Assembly (NCBI GenBank): GCA_951812925.1
Contig: OX638368.1
Span: 77,544,909-77,608,908, forward strand
Origin: Calliopum simillimum
Taxonomy: Eukaryota > Arthropoda > Insecta > Diptera > Lauxaniidae
Direction of reading: 5' to 3'
Length of the DNA: 64,000 nucleotides
Positions 1-11,439 of this stretch are shown here, one piece after another. How positions within the stretch are numbered: the stretch's first letter is position 1; each line of letters opens with the position of its first letter. The notes under the pieces are model-generated. The model saw nothing but the letters and a program-made list of their open reading frames with translations. It was not told the origin of the DNA and searched no databases. Made by a program: the position numbers and the translations under genes.

Positions 1-134
1 TAAACTTTAATCTTATATAAAGCTTGTATTTAAATTTGACTAACCTTTCCACATCCTCGAAACAGTTACAGTTAAACAGAGTTATCAAAACAAATAACTC
101 TAATTTATATTTTATATTTTTTATTTATTTCATT
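1..134. other. AT-rich flank of transposon copy 1
   Basis: No gene is visible. The last bases before the element resemble 9385-9408 near their join, which helps define the insertion point at 133-134. Confidence 0.4.
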
Positions 135-149
135 CCCGACTAGAAATTT

Positions 150-615
150 GCTTAGGCATGCCTAAAAATACATACGGCCCTAATTGGGAAGCAATGGGGT
201 TAGCCTAAATTAGGAAAGCCTATTACTTGCCTAGTTAAGTAGGCTTTGGGTTTGCCCAAATAAAGTTTGCCTAATAAACGCCTAATGCGGTGGTCATAGT
301 GCTAAACGAACAGTTGCCGAATTTTGTTTGCCTAACGAAAACCTAACGTGGGGGTCATAGTGATAAACGAACAGTTGCCTAGTTTCGGAATGCCTAACAA
401 TTGCCTAGTTAGGCAGGCTTAGGATATTCCTAAATTAGGTTTACCTAATGAACGCCTAATGCGGTGGTCATAGTAATAAACGAACAGTTGCCGAATTTCG
501 TTTGCCTAAAGAAAACCTAACGCGGAGGTCATAGTGATAAACGAACATTTGCCTAGTTGGGCAGGCTTAAGATTTACCTAATGAACGGCTAATGCGGTTG
601 TCATAATGAAAACGA
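150..615. repeat. Left subterminal repeat array of copy 1
   Basis: Imperfect direct repeats of roughly 60-120 bp. Each contains GCCTAA/TTAGGC words and the phrases GGTCATAGTGATAAACGAAC and TTGCCGAATTTCGTTTGCC. The same array is at 21595-22030. Subterminal arrays of this kind are typical transposase-binding regions of cut-and-paste elements; that role is inferred here. Confidence 0.7.
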
Positions 616-737
616 GAAGTCGAATTTCGGCAAATCTGGGGAAAAAGTAATGCGATATTAATGAGAACATTTGAAGCTGGTCCCTAATTAAATAATGTAA
701 ATTTTCTTTAAGATAAAATATTATTAAGAACCTGAAT

Positions 738-1420
738 TTTTTAAAGGCTTTTATTGCTCTCAAAAATTAACATTTTCATTTAATTAGTACAAAAAACTTA
801 TCCCTATTAATATGAAATTTTAAAAATATTCAAGACAGCGATTGTTAGGCAGCTATTTTAATGTATTTTTATGTATAAACATAGCTTTTAAAGAAATATG
901 CTACTTTTTTTAAACACATTTTAGTGATTTCTGAAAAAAGGGAACAATTTACCTTTAAAAACTGTTGTTTTTTTTTTTGCACAATTAGAGCTCTGTGAAT
1001 TAATTACAACAACAGCAACAAAAAGATCTGGTCGAACCTACTTTCGGAGATATAGCCATCGGAAGGTTGGGATATAGCTTTTATGAAAATCGGTATAAGT
1101 TCGGAATCCCTTGATTGATTTAAATAAATTTCGAAAGTACGCCATATCTCGAAAATCATGACTCGGATTTAAAATTTTTGTACAACGATTTTGTAGTCAT
1201 TTAAAATACCTTTGATATGACACCATTATATTAAAATGCAGCCAGGGGCTCCGAACTTATACCGGTTTTCATAAAAGCTATATCCCGATCTCCGATGGTT
1301 ATATCTCTGAAAGTAAATCCGACCAGACATTTTTGATTACATATACTTTCTTACAATTAAAAGCTTAACGAACCAAATCAGTTTTAAAAACAAAATATCA
1401 ATACTCTGCGTTTTAGTCCT
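738..1420. repeat. Copy-1-specific block with a short hairpin repeat
   Basis: This region starts the block absent from copy 2. From about 1025 to 1330 two arms of about 85 bp are inverted around a centre near 1180. They carry GGAGATATAGCCATCGGAAG on the left and its complement on the right. Related single-arm pieces occur near 4190, 22450 and 28040. No gene is seen. Confidence 0.6.
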
Positions 1421-1839
1421 ATTAGGACATGGTAGATTCTTTATGTGTTTTCAAAGTTGAATTATGTGAGATATCTCCTTCATTGTCGTCGTCCTCAATT
1501 TCCATTTCGAAAATGGTTATCTTTTTCTTGTTGTCCGATAACAAGGATGCAATTGTAATGGAATGATTGTTATGGTAGAATGAAGCGAACGTAAGCAAAT
1601 ATCATTTTATCAAACCTTTCGACTTCCGGATACAACAATTCATTCAACATTCATTATCATCCAAAAGTTTGTTCCACAAGTGATGTACATCACTTTTAGC
1701 TACTTGCTGTAAGTTTATTTTTTCGAAATATTGTCCTACTTTTTCTTAATTGAACTTGCGCTTTGCCATCCTCTATCAAATTAAAAAGGAAATTTATTTA
1801 ATTATACATAAAAATCAATTTTATATAAAATGTAAGGGA

Positions 1840-3717
1840 GTGTATCCGGGTATGAGACGGGTTTTGTTTTTGAGCCATAACTTTTTGCTGGTGAAACCGT
1901 TTCAGGTGTTTTATATATCGATCGAAAGGTAAGAAATGCACAAAACTTTCGTAACGTAGAAAGTTATTTTATCACATGCAGAAGTTATAGCCAGTTTTCT
2001 AAGTACTTTTTATCGCAATTTAAAATTTGTATCCGGGTATGAGACACCTAGAGAAAAGCAATGAAAATCAGAAAATATGAAATAAAAACCTCATGGCTGT
2101 GCGTTAGCAAAAACTATTGTGATATTTTGATAGTTGCACCGGATTTTGGTTTGAAAAAAAAAAACTAGTAAGGGTGTAACATTTGGCATGGCCAAACATT
2201 AAATACCCTACACTGCAGTATTTTGAAAATTTTGCTTTTATGGGAGGTGCCACGCCGTCTTGTCTGATTTCACCCAGTTTTTGTTGACAGCTTGCATTTA
2301 TAGTTCTAAGTGTCTGAGTAAAATTTAGTTTGATTATCTCAAAAAAAGCTTTTAGCATAGCGTTTTAAAGATTTTGCTTGTATAGAAGATGCCACGCCCT
2401 CTTGTCCGAATCCGCCCAGTTTTTGCTCAGAGCTTGCGCTAATAATTCGTAGTATTTAAGTGTATTTTGGTTGAATTGTTGTGAAAAATACTCCTAAAGT
2501 TGAATTTTGAATGTATATTTTGTATGGGCGGTAGGCGTGTCCGTTGACCGATTTCGCTCATTTTCAATCCCACGACCTAACTTTTACGACAAAGCCAACG
2601 CATCAAATTTCATTGAATTATCATGGCTAGTTTTCCCGTAAAAAATATTTCCACGCACAGCCAGCCTGCCAGACAGACAGATGGAGTTGGCTATACCAAC
2701 TCAGAAGGTGACGCTGATCAAGACTATATATACTTTTTAATATCTGCCACGCCTCCTTATCTGCGTTGCAAACGGAAGGACAAAGTGAATATACCCTGGG
2801 TGTAGGGTATAATTTCCATATCGTTACAAATTTTGTATCCGGGTATGATATACCTTTAAAAATGAAATGAAAATTAGAAAATACGAAATGAAAACTCCAT
2901 AACTGTACGCAAACACAAACCTTGATTCACGTATCATTACATACATGTCGATATTTGACAGTTGCGCACGATTTGGGTTCGAAAAAGAAGTGTCTCATAC
3001 CCGGATACATGATGTGTCTCATACACCAATACATGACACTTAAGAAAAGCCTAAAAATAATGTTTTAACCATTTATATTTCCACAAATCCACATTGTATC
3101 ACAAAGTAGATGTAAAAGACTAAATGCTATTGATAACACTTCCCATTTTCATTTGATAAATTCTAAAATATAACACTTTGAAACAGATCATAAAAGCTTT
3201 TTACAATCGAGTTGCGACCTAAGGTGTGTAACTAAAATAAGCAATGGATCTTTTCACTCCGGTGTTGGCTTAAAAACTTAGTCATAGTAAGAGGAAAGTT
3301 CGACAGATTCAGATTGGTATTAATTTTTGGCATTTCTTAAAATGTCATGTATCCGGGTATGAGACACTTTTTTTCGAACCGAAATCTGGTGCAACTATCA
3401 AATATCGATATTATTGGAACGAAAAATTAATAAAAGTTTTTGCTAACGCACAGTCATGAGGTTTTTATTTCATATTTTCTGATTTTCATTGCATTTTTCT
3501 AGGTGTCTCATACCCGGATACAAATTTCCAAATTGCGAAAAACATGTACTTAGAAAATTGGCCATAACTTTTGAAGGTAATGAAATAACTTTCTACGTCT
3601 TTAAAGAGAAAGTTGTGTGCATTCCTTACCATTCGAACGATATATAAAACACCTGAAACGGTTTGAACAGTAAAAAGTTATGGCTATAAACAAAACCTGT
3701 CTCGTACCCGGATACAC
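1840..3717. mobile_element. Nested inverted-repeat element with GTGTATCCGGGTA ends
   Basis: The ends are GTGTATCCGGGTATGAGAC and its inverted counterpart. The arms stay complementary for about 300 bp: 1840-2160 pairs with about 3340-3717, including a second GTATCCGGGTATGAGACAC motif inside each arm. More copies of the motif lie at about 2830 and 2990-3035. No transposase is visible. It looks like a long-armed foldback or MITE that inserted within the copy-1 block. Confidence 0.65.
2165..2815. repeat. Dispersed repeat with ACCCTACAC/GTGTAGGGT ends
   Basis: It begins near a stretch containing ATACCCTACACTGCAG and ends at GGGTGTAGGGTATA. Its right half (2640-2760) matches, in the opposite orientation, 30690-30830: both contain ATATTTCCACG, a GGCTATACC word and a TATATATACTTTT-like word. 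No open gene. Confidence 0.5.
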
Positions 3718-3819
3718 TTCCTTACCATTTTCTACGATGCTGCCTTCAAAGCTGTTCAAATACTCCGCCAAGTAGACTGTATCTTCCCGTGTAACTTGCC
3801 TTGTTTCTTCTATTATGTC

Positions 3820-5398
3820 CTGTTGTAATAAGCATGCTATGTTTCTATTTTTGCTTTTAATTTAATTTAAATTTTTCAATAAAAATTTGCACGATCCACG
3901 CGAACTTTTATTTTAACAATGTAATGACAGCTGTCATTGTTTTTTTACCAGGGACTCCATTGCGAATTTTCTTTTTTCTACGTGCTTATACAAGCATATA
4001 TAAACTGTCGTCTAAAACGCAGCTACATTTTTTTTATTTTCCTTCCGTGCCAAAAAACTCATTTGTTTGAAAATATTCTTAGGCCTTTGCCATTTATATT
4101 TGTGGTGATGGTTGGTAATCGGTAGAACACCGAAAATGTAACATTCATGGGACGAACAACTTTTCTTAGTTCCGTTTTTCGAAAACTGACGGAGATATAG
4201 CCATCGGAAGATCAGGATATGGCTTTATGAAAACCGGAACTGGAAATCGGAACCTCTTGATAGAAGTTAAAAATATTGGTGTCATATGAAAGGTATTTTA
4301 ATTCACTACAAATATGGACTACAAAAGTTTTTAATACAAGTCATGATTTTCGAGACATGGCAAATTTTCGAACACTTTTAATTTGTTCGATATATATATA
4401 TTAGGGATGCCAATTTTTCGGCCCTTTGGCGATCCCGAGATTTTCGGGATTATAAATTGCAATCGCGGAATTTTTTGGAATTCGATTTAATTTGTATTTT
4501 GACATTAAGTACGCACTTTTTTGTCAGAATATAATAACTTATATATTAAAATGTTCAAACCATATTAAACAGTCAATAGATTTAATTTAAATTTTCATTT
4601 AATTAATAAAAATTAACAAGAAAATATAAAAAAAAAAAACATAAAAATTTGATTTACAAACACTTCATAAACTTAAACGATATATATACATATGTATATA
4701 TCACTTGCTGAGGTAAAAAAATTTTTTAACTCTGAGAATGAATACGCCACCCAATTTATGTAAAACCTAAATCAAAGCGATTGGTCGTTCAGACATTGGT
4801 TACTGGGCGACTCATATTGTGCAGGTAAAAACGGCTTTAGTTTCTAATTTTGTTGAACAATCACCAATTTTGATCCAATCATTTCTGTTGCTAATTGAAT
4901 TTTTTTAAAAAAACCAAAACTTTAAATTTATGCGGTTTTCGAAAAAAATTGAAGCAATTGAAACCAAAAATTATTATTTTTAATGCCAGTTCTGAATCCA
5001 AATCGGTCTATCACGTACGGTTTTTGAGATGTCCTTAACTAAAAATTAAAAAAATATGATTTTTGAGGTTATATGCAGAATGCACGAAATTATTTTCTAT
5101 TAAATGCAGCTTCTAGTTCTATTCTTTGTCTTCAAAATGAGCTATGATATAGTATCAAATGATTTTCTTATACAAAGTTACAATTTTAAATGGCATCATT
5201 AATTTACAATTCATTTTGAAGACACAAAATAGTACTATATGACGCATTCAATAGAAAATAGTTTCGAGTGTCCTCCATATAACCTCACAAATCGTGTTAT
5301 TTCAACTTTTAGTTAAGGATATCTCAAAAACCATACGTGATAGACCGATTCTGATGCCAGATTCAGATTAAGCGATAGCGTAATTTTTTCATGAAGGA
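3820..5398. other. Element-internal DNA shared with copy 2, no gene seen
   Basis: Aligns with 22190-23665 of copy 2, including GACAGCTGTCAT, the ACGGAGATATAGCCATCGGAAG repeat and a T-rich stretch. Copy 1 lacks the foldback that copy 2 has at 23006-23412. It also lacks about 420 bp just before the Cyclin K start (equivalent to about 23665-24088). Confidence 0.55.
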
Positions 5399-6586
5399 AT
5401 GCCTGTACCTACAACAACTGAGCCAGATCCTGAAGCAGACGCCGCAACAACAAAACTCCCCAAATCCTAGTCAAAGTAGCACTGTCAACATTGGGAAAAT
5501 GCCTTGCTGGTATTATGACTAAAAAGAGTTGAAAGACACACCATCTGTATTGGATGGCATAACATTGGACACGGAATGAGTTGTGGTACCGAAATGGGCA
5601 TTGGCCACGATACCATTGCTACCGGAGTGGTGTACTTTCATCGCTTTTATATGTTTCATTCGTTGAAGAGCTTTCCACGTTATTTTACTGAATGCTGTTG
5701 CCTCTTCTTGGCGGGCAAAGTGGAGGAAACGCCCTAGAAATGCAGGGATATAATAAAGACTGCACGTGGACGTTTAACGGACACGCAATTCTATTTATTC
5801 GGAGAAGACCAACAAGAGGTGCGTTAGTAGAATACTAAATTTATTATTATTTGAGTAAATTTTTCTTAAATTCTCTTATAAGCAGTTATGACTATGGAGC
5901 GTATTCTGCTGCAAACCATAAAATTCGATCTCCAGGTGGGACATCCATACACATTCATGCTCAAATATGCGAAATGCTTCAAAGGCGATCAGCAGAAACT
6001 TCAAAAAATGGTGCAAATGGCATGGAATTTCGTAAATGATTCCTTAAGCACTGTCGTCTGTCTACAGTGGGAACCAGAGATGATTGCACTTGCTCTGATA
6101 CATCTTCCTAGTAAATTAAGTAAGTTTACTGTCGCTGATTGGGTTGGTCGTCAGCCGGTGCATTTTCGTTATGCTTTAAGTTGCGAACTGGCGCTTAAAT
6201 TCAACTGCACCAAAGCAGCCGAAGGGGTACGTATACTTAAAAATTTTTTTACGAAATAATGCGCAGCTTTCTTGAAAAATGTTTTGAGATAATTATGTTT
6301 TTCTTTCCTGGTTGAAGAACAAATGCAATGATATTCAGATATAGTATATATGTTACTATTTGAAATCGAACTGCATCCTTTAGTCAAAAACATTTTTCTA
6401 GGGTTGTTACGTTATTTCTTAACAGTGTCCAATGAAATTAATTTTTTTTCTTTGCAGATGCTTTGGTTAAAACTTTTTCAAAATCGAAAGAAGATCTTAG
6501 TGAGTATAGCATCATAAAATCATTGGCATCAGCTCTTCATCACAGCAGGGATTGGAATGGTGGCTGTGCTGCACGTGATATAAAAA
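5399..6586 (+). pseudogene. CycK: Cyclin K fragment joined to unidentified exons, copy 1 (decayed)
   Basis: Cyclin K normally pairs with CDK12/13 in the nucleus to phosphorylate the RNA polymerase II tail. Exon 1 (5399-5818) starts MPVPTT but has premature stops, one just after the MPCWYYD motif at the head of the cyclin box. It also lacks about 33 bases present in copy 2. Exon 2 (about 5885-6226) keeps [18 protein letters not shown] and [18 protein letters not shown], then leaves the Cyclin K sequence after WVGRQPVH and runs into unrelated residues. GTACGT follows at 6227. After a TTTGCAG acceptor a third block (6458-6586) reads [20 protein letters not shown]. The gene sits inside the transposon with its introns, so it was taken up as DNA. 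Not functional in this copy. Confidence 0.85.
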
Positions 6587-6814
6587 TGTTTTTTATTATT
6601 TTATTTCTAAATTTTTTTTTAAGTTTACTATTGACTTTTTGGTTGTAAATTGTCACTTTAATGCAAAAAGACGTTACAACAAAATAACTCAAATTCATTT
6701 CAGAGTGCACTTCTATAATTTTTCTTATTTCTAGCGATATGTCGAACCATGTTGTTACGTCCTTTTGCATTTTCGTGCCGATATGTTGATACATATCTAT
6801 TTAATAGACTTAGC

Positions 6815-6913
6815 ATGGAAGACGAAACAAATCGAATGACTGATTTTCAATTGCTTACAGCTTCAAAGTTAAGACAAGAATTGAAATTTTTGTTTATAAA
6901 CTTAATTCTTTGA
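6815..6913 (+). other. 33-codon SAP-like peptide remnant
   Basis: MEDETNRMTDFQLLTASKLR continues RQELKFLF before a stop. The TxxKLRQEL pattern resembles the first helix of a SAP (DNA-binding) motif. A diverged inverted copy of the start lies at about 6975-7015, and the equivalent in copy 2 is 25558-25650. Too short to call a gene. Confidence 0.25.
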
Positions 6914-7182
6914 GTTAAAATGGAAGCTTAAGTCAAACCAAGTTTTTAATGAAAATTTCAATAGACTGATATTAACGATTGATTTTTAGTCACCCGATTC
7001 GTTTTGTTTTCCATGCTAAGGTTATAATTAAAGGCAACTTCTTCAAGTTTTCCATTCCATACACGATTCATTCATTCTTTCAAGCAATTGTTTCATTAAA
7101 ACCCTATTTATTAAATTTCACGGTTCAAAAACTAAACAAGGATTGTCAGATATGTCTGCATTTGTATTTATTTTCAATCAGG

Positions 7183-7562
7183 ACTGTTCCGTTATCCGTG
7201 TAGTTTCAATTATTTTCCATTTTGGAAGCTTTTGATGAAAATGGTAAGTCACGCGATAAAAATATCAGAATCTGTTTTGTGGGGAATTACACGCTCTACA
7301 AATAATATTGATTTATTTTTACGAGAAAGTAGCCGCTTAGGAAATATTCGATAAAATGGAATTTTTCGACTTTTAGCGATTTTTTAAGAAAATTACCTTA
7401 ACGATTATTTTTTTGTTAATCCGAACTTATATTATTTGTACAACCTGCGATTCTCCACAATAGAGATTCCAATTCTTTTTATCGATCGACTCACTGTTTT
7501 AATCAAAAAGCCTCCTAAATAATAAGTAATCGAAATCACACAGATTTCGGAATAAATCTGAA
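7183..7562. repeat. Foldback repeat in copy 1
   Basis: Near-palindromic: the left arm has GTAAGTCACGCGATAAAAAT and TGTGGGGAATTACACGCTCT, and the right arm gives the complements. Members of the same family lie at 25917-26300 and 42735-43115. Confidence 0.7.
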
Positions 7563-7739
7563 TTATCTTTAATGTGATCAGTTATTACTTGCATATAATT
7601 TAGCATATTAACAAATCTTAAAAAATTAAGATAGAAATAAGAAATAATATTTTTAATAAATTACTAAAAAAATTACAAAGCTATTTTTCGTTTTATTGAT
7701 TTGAAGATTATTATTAGTTAGGCGTGAATTAGGGCCAAA

Positions 7740-7996
7740 TTGGTTTTGCCTAAGCAGAACGTTAGGGTCAAGTTCGAAATCCCAACGATGGCCTAGTTTG
7801 GTAAGCCTCAAATTTTCCTAAATACGAACGCCTACCTAATTAGGCCGGCATTAGGCATTCCTTATTGGGAAAATATGGGGAACACCGTTACATCCGATAT
7901 GAGGGCCTTGTTAGGCTTCCGCGTTTGGCCCTAACGTTCTGGTTAGGCAAAACCAACGGGGCCCTAACTGTCGCCACACAAAATTTTCTAGTCGGG
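7740..7996. repeat. Right subterminal region of copy 1
   Basis: Rich in CCTAA/TTAGG words with paired GTTAGGG and CCCTAACGTTCTGG stretches in inverted order. Nearly identical to 26440-26707. Confidence 0.6.
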
Positions 7997-8137
7997 TTTG
8001 AAATATTAACGTCAAAACGACCAAAAAATCTAGGATACGAAAAAAAAAACTTTGGAAATGATTTATGTTCCTAGATTACCCATTGCATTACATGTAATTG
8101 AAAAAGTAATTCATTATTTATTGCATTACATGTAATA

Positions 8138-8862
8138 TATCGATACCTTAGAGCGCTATAGTCCTATCTCCACCTTTTGCGATTTTGAGATTTTTGCAGT
8201 TATGGCAACATTGTGGGCTTCTTTACCGTGTGGAAAACTGTGTGATGTCAGAATACCACTAAAACACCAAAATATTCGAAAATTAAAAAAAATCCTATCT
8301 CCAAACTGTAATTTTTTCAAGAGCGCTACTGTCCTATCTCCACTAAATATTCAAATAAGTCACATTTTTGAAGAAAATTCTTCGTTTTTTCGCGTTTTCT
8401 TCGCGTTTCATGACTTTTTGCGACATTTAAGTGAAGAAATTTGGTTACACCCAAGGCTCCACTCTTGTTTGTCGGAACCAAAAATTCAAAAATTCAAAGA
8501 AAAAAAAAAAAAAAAAATCGTTTTTTTCGTGTTTTCCACGCGTTTTATGACTTTTTACGACATTTTAGTGGAAAAAATTCAAAAAATATACTAAATACGT
8601 CGTTTTTTTCAATAGTAGTGGAATTCTATATAAGGGCAAAAGTAATGACATACTATAAATTGGCTGGGATTTCGTTAGAAAATAATAAAATTGGTTAAAA
8701 AACTTAAATTATGTTAAAATATACTACAGGTAAAAATATTGCATATATCGTTATATCAAAATAGCAGCCAATCCTAAGTAACCACTGTTTGAAATCTTCT
8801 TTTTGCACTTCCCAACAATTGGAAAAATGGAGATAGGACTATAGCGCTCTAAGGTATCGATA
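8138..8862. mobile_element. 725-bp inverted-repeat MITE (TATCGATACC ends)
   Basis: The left end TATCGATACCTTAGAGCGCT is matched by its complement at the right end, with at least 34 bp of inverted repeat running into CTATAGTCCTATCTCCA. The related sequence at 9545-9580 lacks the insert and gives an approximate empty site. It includes an A-run at about 8500. No transposase. Confidence 0.7.
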
Positions 8863-8944
8863 TAAAGTGCTCTAGCATTCAAGTAATGCGTTAGGTAATC
8901 AATTATCGTATAAGCGCATACAAATTTATTCAAAAGTTTTATTG

Positions 8945-9290
8945 GGAACCCAGTAAAATCTTCGTTTACATGTAATCGGTCGAGTAATCAAAAAAATTGT
9001 TTGCATCGATTACTTTCTGGGTTACATAAGTCATTATTTTAATACATGCATGTCATTGGGCGTAATCGATTACCCTAATAAAACACTCGCTTACATGTAA
9101 TCGATCAAGTAATCGAAAAAATTATTTGTATCGATTACTTTCTGGGTTACAAAGGCATTATTTTAGCATACGCATTTCATTGGGCGGAATCGATTACCCC
9201 AACAAAACATTCGATTACATGTAATCGATCGAGTAATCTAAAACAAATTGTATCGATTACTTTCTGGGTTATTTTTGCGTTATAAGTATA
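8945..9290. repeat. Three-unit tandem repeat, about 118 bp per unit
   Basis: Each unit contains TTACATGTAATCGATC, GAGTAATC and ATCGATTACTTTCTGGGTTA. Units begin near 8950, 9068 and 9185. The third is truncated. Confidence 0.7.
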
Positions 9291-10915
9291 AGTATTAAAT
9301 CAATGTAGTAGGACGTTATAGATATATTTTGGGTTCTGTTTTGGGCCAAAAGTTCATCGGAGAAAACATTATCTGAAATATTATCTCTTTACTATTTATT
9401 TCTTTTGAAATATTAACAAATGTTAACGTCAAAATGACTTAAAAATCAAAAAATCTTAAGAAAAAAACTTTCGAAATTTATGTTCTCACATTACCCATTG
9501 CATTACATGTAATTGAAAAAGTATTTCATTATTTATTGCATTACATGTAATATCTAAAATGTTTTAACATTCAAGTAATGCGTTAGGTAATCAATTATCG
9601 TATAAGGGGCTACAAATTTATTAAAAAATTTTATTGGGAAGTTTTAAATATAGTTCACATACTTATAGAAATAATAGCCCAGGAAAATAAGACATTTTCT
9701 GCGAAAAAACTCCCAGTGGAAATTTTTCACCGGAATTGTCTTTATTTATGCATGATACACAAACTGTGAAAAGTCCAATGCAAAGTCGTGTGCGCATAAA
9801 AAGTTATTCGGGCTCAAAGGTCGCTAAAATCAGTTATTTGCAAATATCTCGCTAATGCTAACTTTTACAGAAAAATGTTGGTCTCCAATTTTGTAGCACA
9901 GGAAATTTCCTACAAAAATACGTTAAAAGTATTTGCGTACGACTTCTAGTTTAGGAGATCACCCAATTTAAAAAGTTGTTAACAGTTATGATATGAAATA
10001 CTACCTATGAGTTCATATTAAATATCTTACTTTTTAAATTGCAATAACTCTTCAATGAGAAGTTGTACAAACAAAATTAAAATGCCGTTTGAAAGATAAT
10101 TTAATTTTCTATATACCGTGCAAAATTTTTTTTCGAACGGCTCATGACCTTAAAAATATTCTTGAATAACTGGTTTTTGAAGGATATCTCTGAAGCGGTA
10201 AGTCATACGATAAAAAGCAACAGCATCAATTTTGTAGAGAATCACAAGGTCTACAAAAAATATGCCACATGTGTAGGGGAAAGAGGGGTAAAGTGGGAAA
10301 CTTTTTTTCGAAGCTCCATAAAATGAACAAACCTTATTATTTTTTCATGTTTCAACTTCCTATAGCAAAGAAAATTAAATAAGCTTTATTTTTATCGAAG
10401 AAACGAACCGAAAATATGGATTTTCTGCTGAGTACGACGCTTTGACCGAGGATGCCCAAAATGGCAAAAATTGCAAATCGTGGGGTAAAGTGGGAAACTT
10501 TCAAAAAGTAATTGAAACTAACACAAATGTTGTAACAAAGTTTTAATATCTTTATTGTAAGTCAAAAAAAGTTCATAAAACACACCCATAGGAGTAAATA
10601 TGGAAAAAAAAAATAATTTTGCTGGAAAAAAATAGATGACAAACGTGTTTGAAAAAATGTGTTTAAAAAAAGGTAAAATTTTAACTTATTCGTCGTTCTC
10701 TGATGAAACATCCAAGTCCGAGTCACAGTTTTTGCAATAAAAGAAGCTTGTAGTTAGGTTAACGTATTTCATGTGAAATGGACGTTGACAATCCTTTTTG
10801 TTGCATTTGATGGTATTGTGTCTGGTCATGTTTATTTATTTATTTATTTATTAAATTCGGTCTACAGATTAACAATCTTACAGACTACAATAAGAATCTT
10901 ACAGACTAAAGTAAG

Positions 10916-11400
10916 TTAATTAAAAATTTCAAATAAATTAAGTTTAAACCGATACAAGCTAACATTATAATCCAAGAACTGACAATAATTATTACATACA
11001 CGAATGCATCTTGCAATAGGTTCATTTAATGAATAGTTTGTCCTATGAGTCTGATCCTCTAATAATCTATAATTTCTTAGATTTCTAGTAGGGACATAAG
11101 TAACAAATAAACTAGAAATTTCCCAGCAATTAATTTTATCATTTAACACATTAAAGACGAATAATAACGAACAAATTGTACGCCTATCTTTCAATGACTG
11201 AAGCCCAAGAAGTTTACGCCTAGCATCATATGAAGGTAAAGCATTTTGCCATCGCAATATACTTATTGCATACCTAGTAAAGCGTTTTTGTACTCTTTCT
11301 ATTTTATTAGAATGCTCGGCGTAATATGGATTCCATATAAGAGAGCAATATTCCAGTATACTACGAACCAAAGTCACATATAAAACTTTGATCGTATATG
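10916..11400 (-). pseudogene. LINE 1 reverse transcriptase, C-terminal part
   Basis: Reads KDPYTIKVLY, TLVRSILEYCSLIWNPYY and IERVQKRFTRYA, the typical thumb and post-RT region of Jockey-type LINE proteins. The piece runs to a stop at 10916 shortly before the tail. Its N-terminal neighbour is displaced to above 14030 by an insertion. Confidence 0.8.
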
Positions 11401-11439
11401 GATCTTTACAACACGTAGAATTCCTTTTTATGTGTAATG

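Larger units (their letters stand above)
1422..3819 (-). pseudogene. Remnant of an unidentified two-exon gene
   Basis: On the minus strand, 3819-3726 is a 94-base exon-like block with AG before it and GTAAGG after it. It reads DIIEETRQVTREDTVYLAEY onward to SIVENG. A second block, 1706-1422, follows an acceptor (ACTTACAG). It reads QVAKSDVHHLWNKLLDDNE, then after a frameshift MLNELLYPEVERFDK, and ends in an acidic tail (MEIEDDDNEGDI) before a stop. I do not recognise the protein. It could be captured host DNA or the tail of an ancestral transposase. The intron is filled by the inverted-repeat element at 1840-3717. The whole locus is missing from copy 2. Confidence 0.35.
135..7996. mobile_element. 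CCCGACTAG inverted-repeat transposon, copy 1, carrying gene fragments
   Basis: The left end reads CCCGACTAGAAATTT and the right end is its near-exact reverse complement. TT flanks both sides (133-134 and 7997-7998), a likely 2-bp target duplication. A second copy at 21580-26707 has the same ends but unrelated flanks, so the unit moved by transposition and not by segmental duplication. Just inside the ends are arrays rich in GCCTAA. Internal cargo: a copy-specific block (about 738-3900), a Cyclin K pseudogene (5399-6586), a short SAP-like ORF and a foldback. No transposase was recognised, so the copy is presumed non-autonomous. The superfamily is undetermined; a 2-bp duplication would suit Tc1/mariner-like or other short-TSD groups, but the ends are not diagnostic. 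Confidence 0.8.
7997..9660. repeat. Duplicated TTACATGTAAT-rich repeat region
   Basis: Two related halves (8000-8140 and 9410-9555) share CATTGCATTACATGTAATTG and GAAATATTAAC. No gene. It hosts the MITE at 8138-8862 and the tandem array at 8945-9290. Confidence 0.55.

Noticed and set aside
150..600. GCCTAA/TTAGGC runs taken as telomeric repeats
   Set aside because: They are spaced, embedded in longer units and repeated at both ends of a transposon, not a head-to-tail array.
8202..8700. 130- and 85-codon plus-strand ORFs
   Set aside because: They lie inside the MITE at 8138-8862 and arise from its repeated, A-rich interior.
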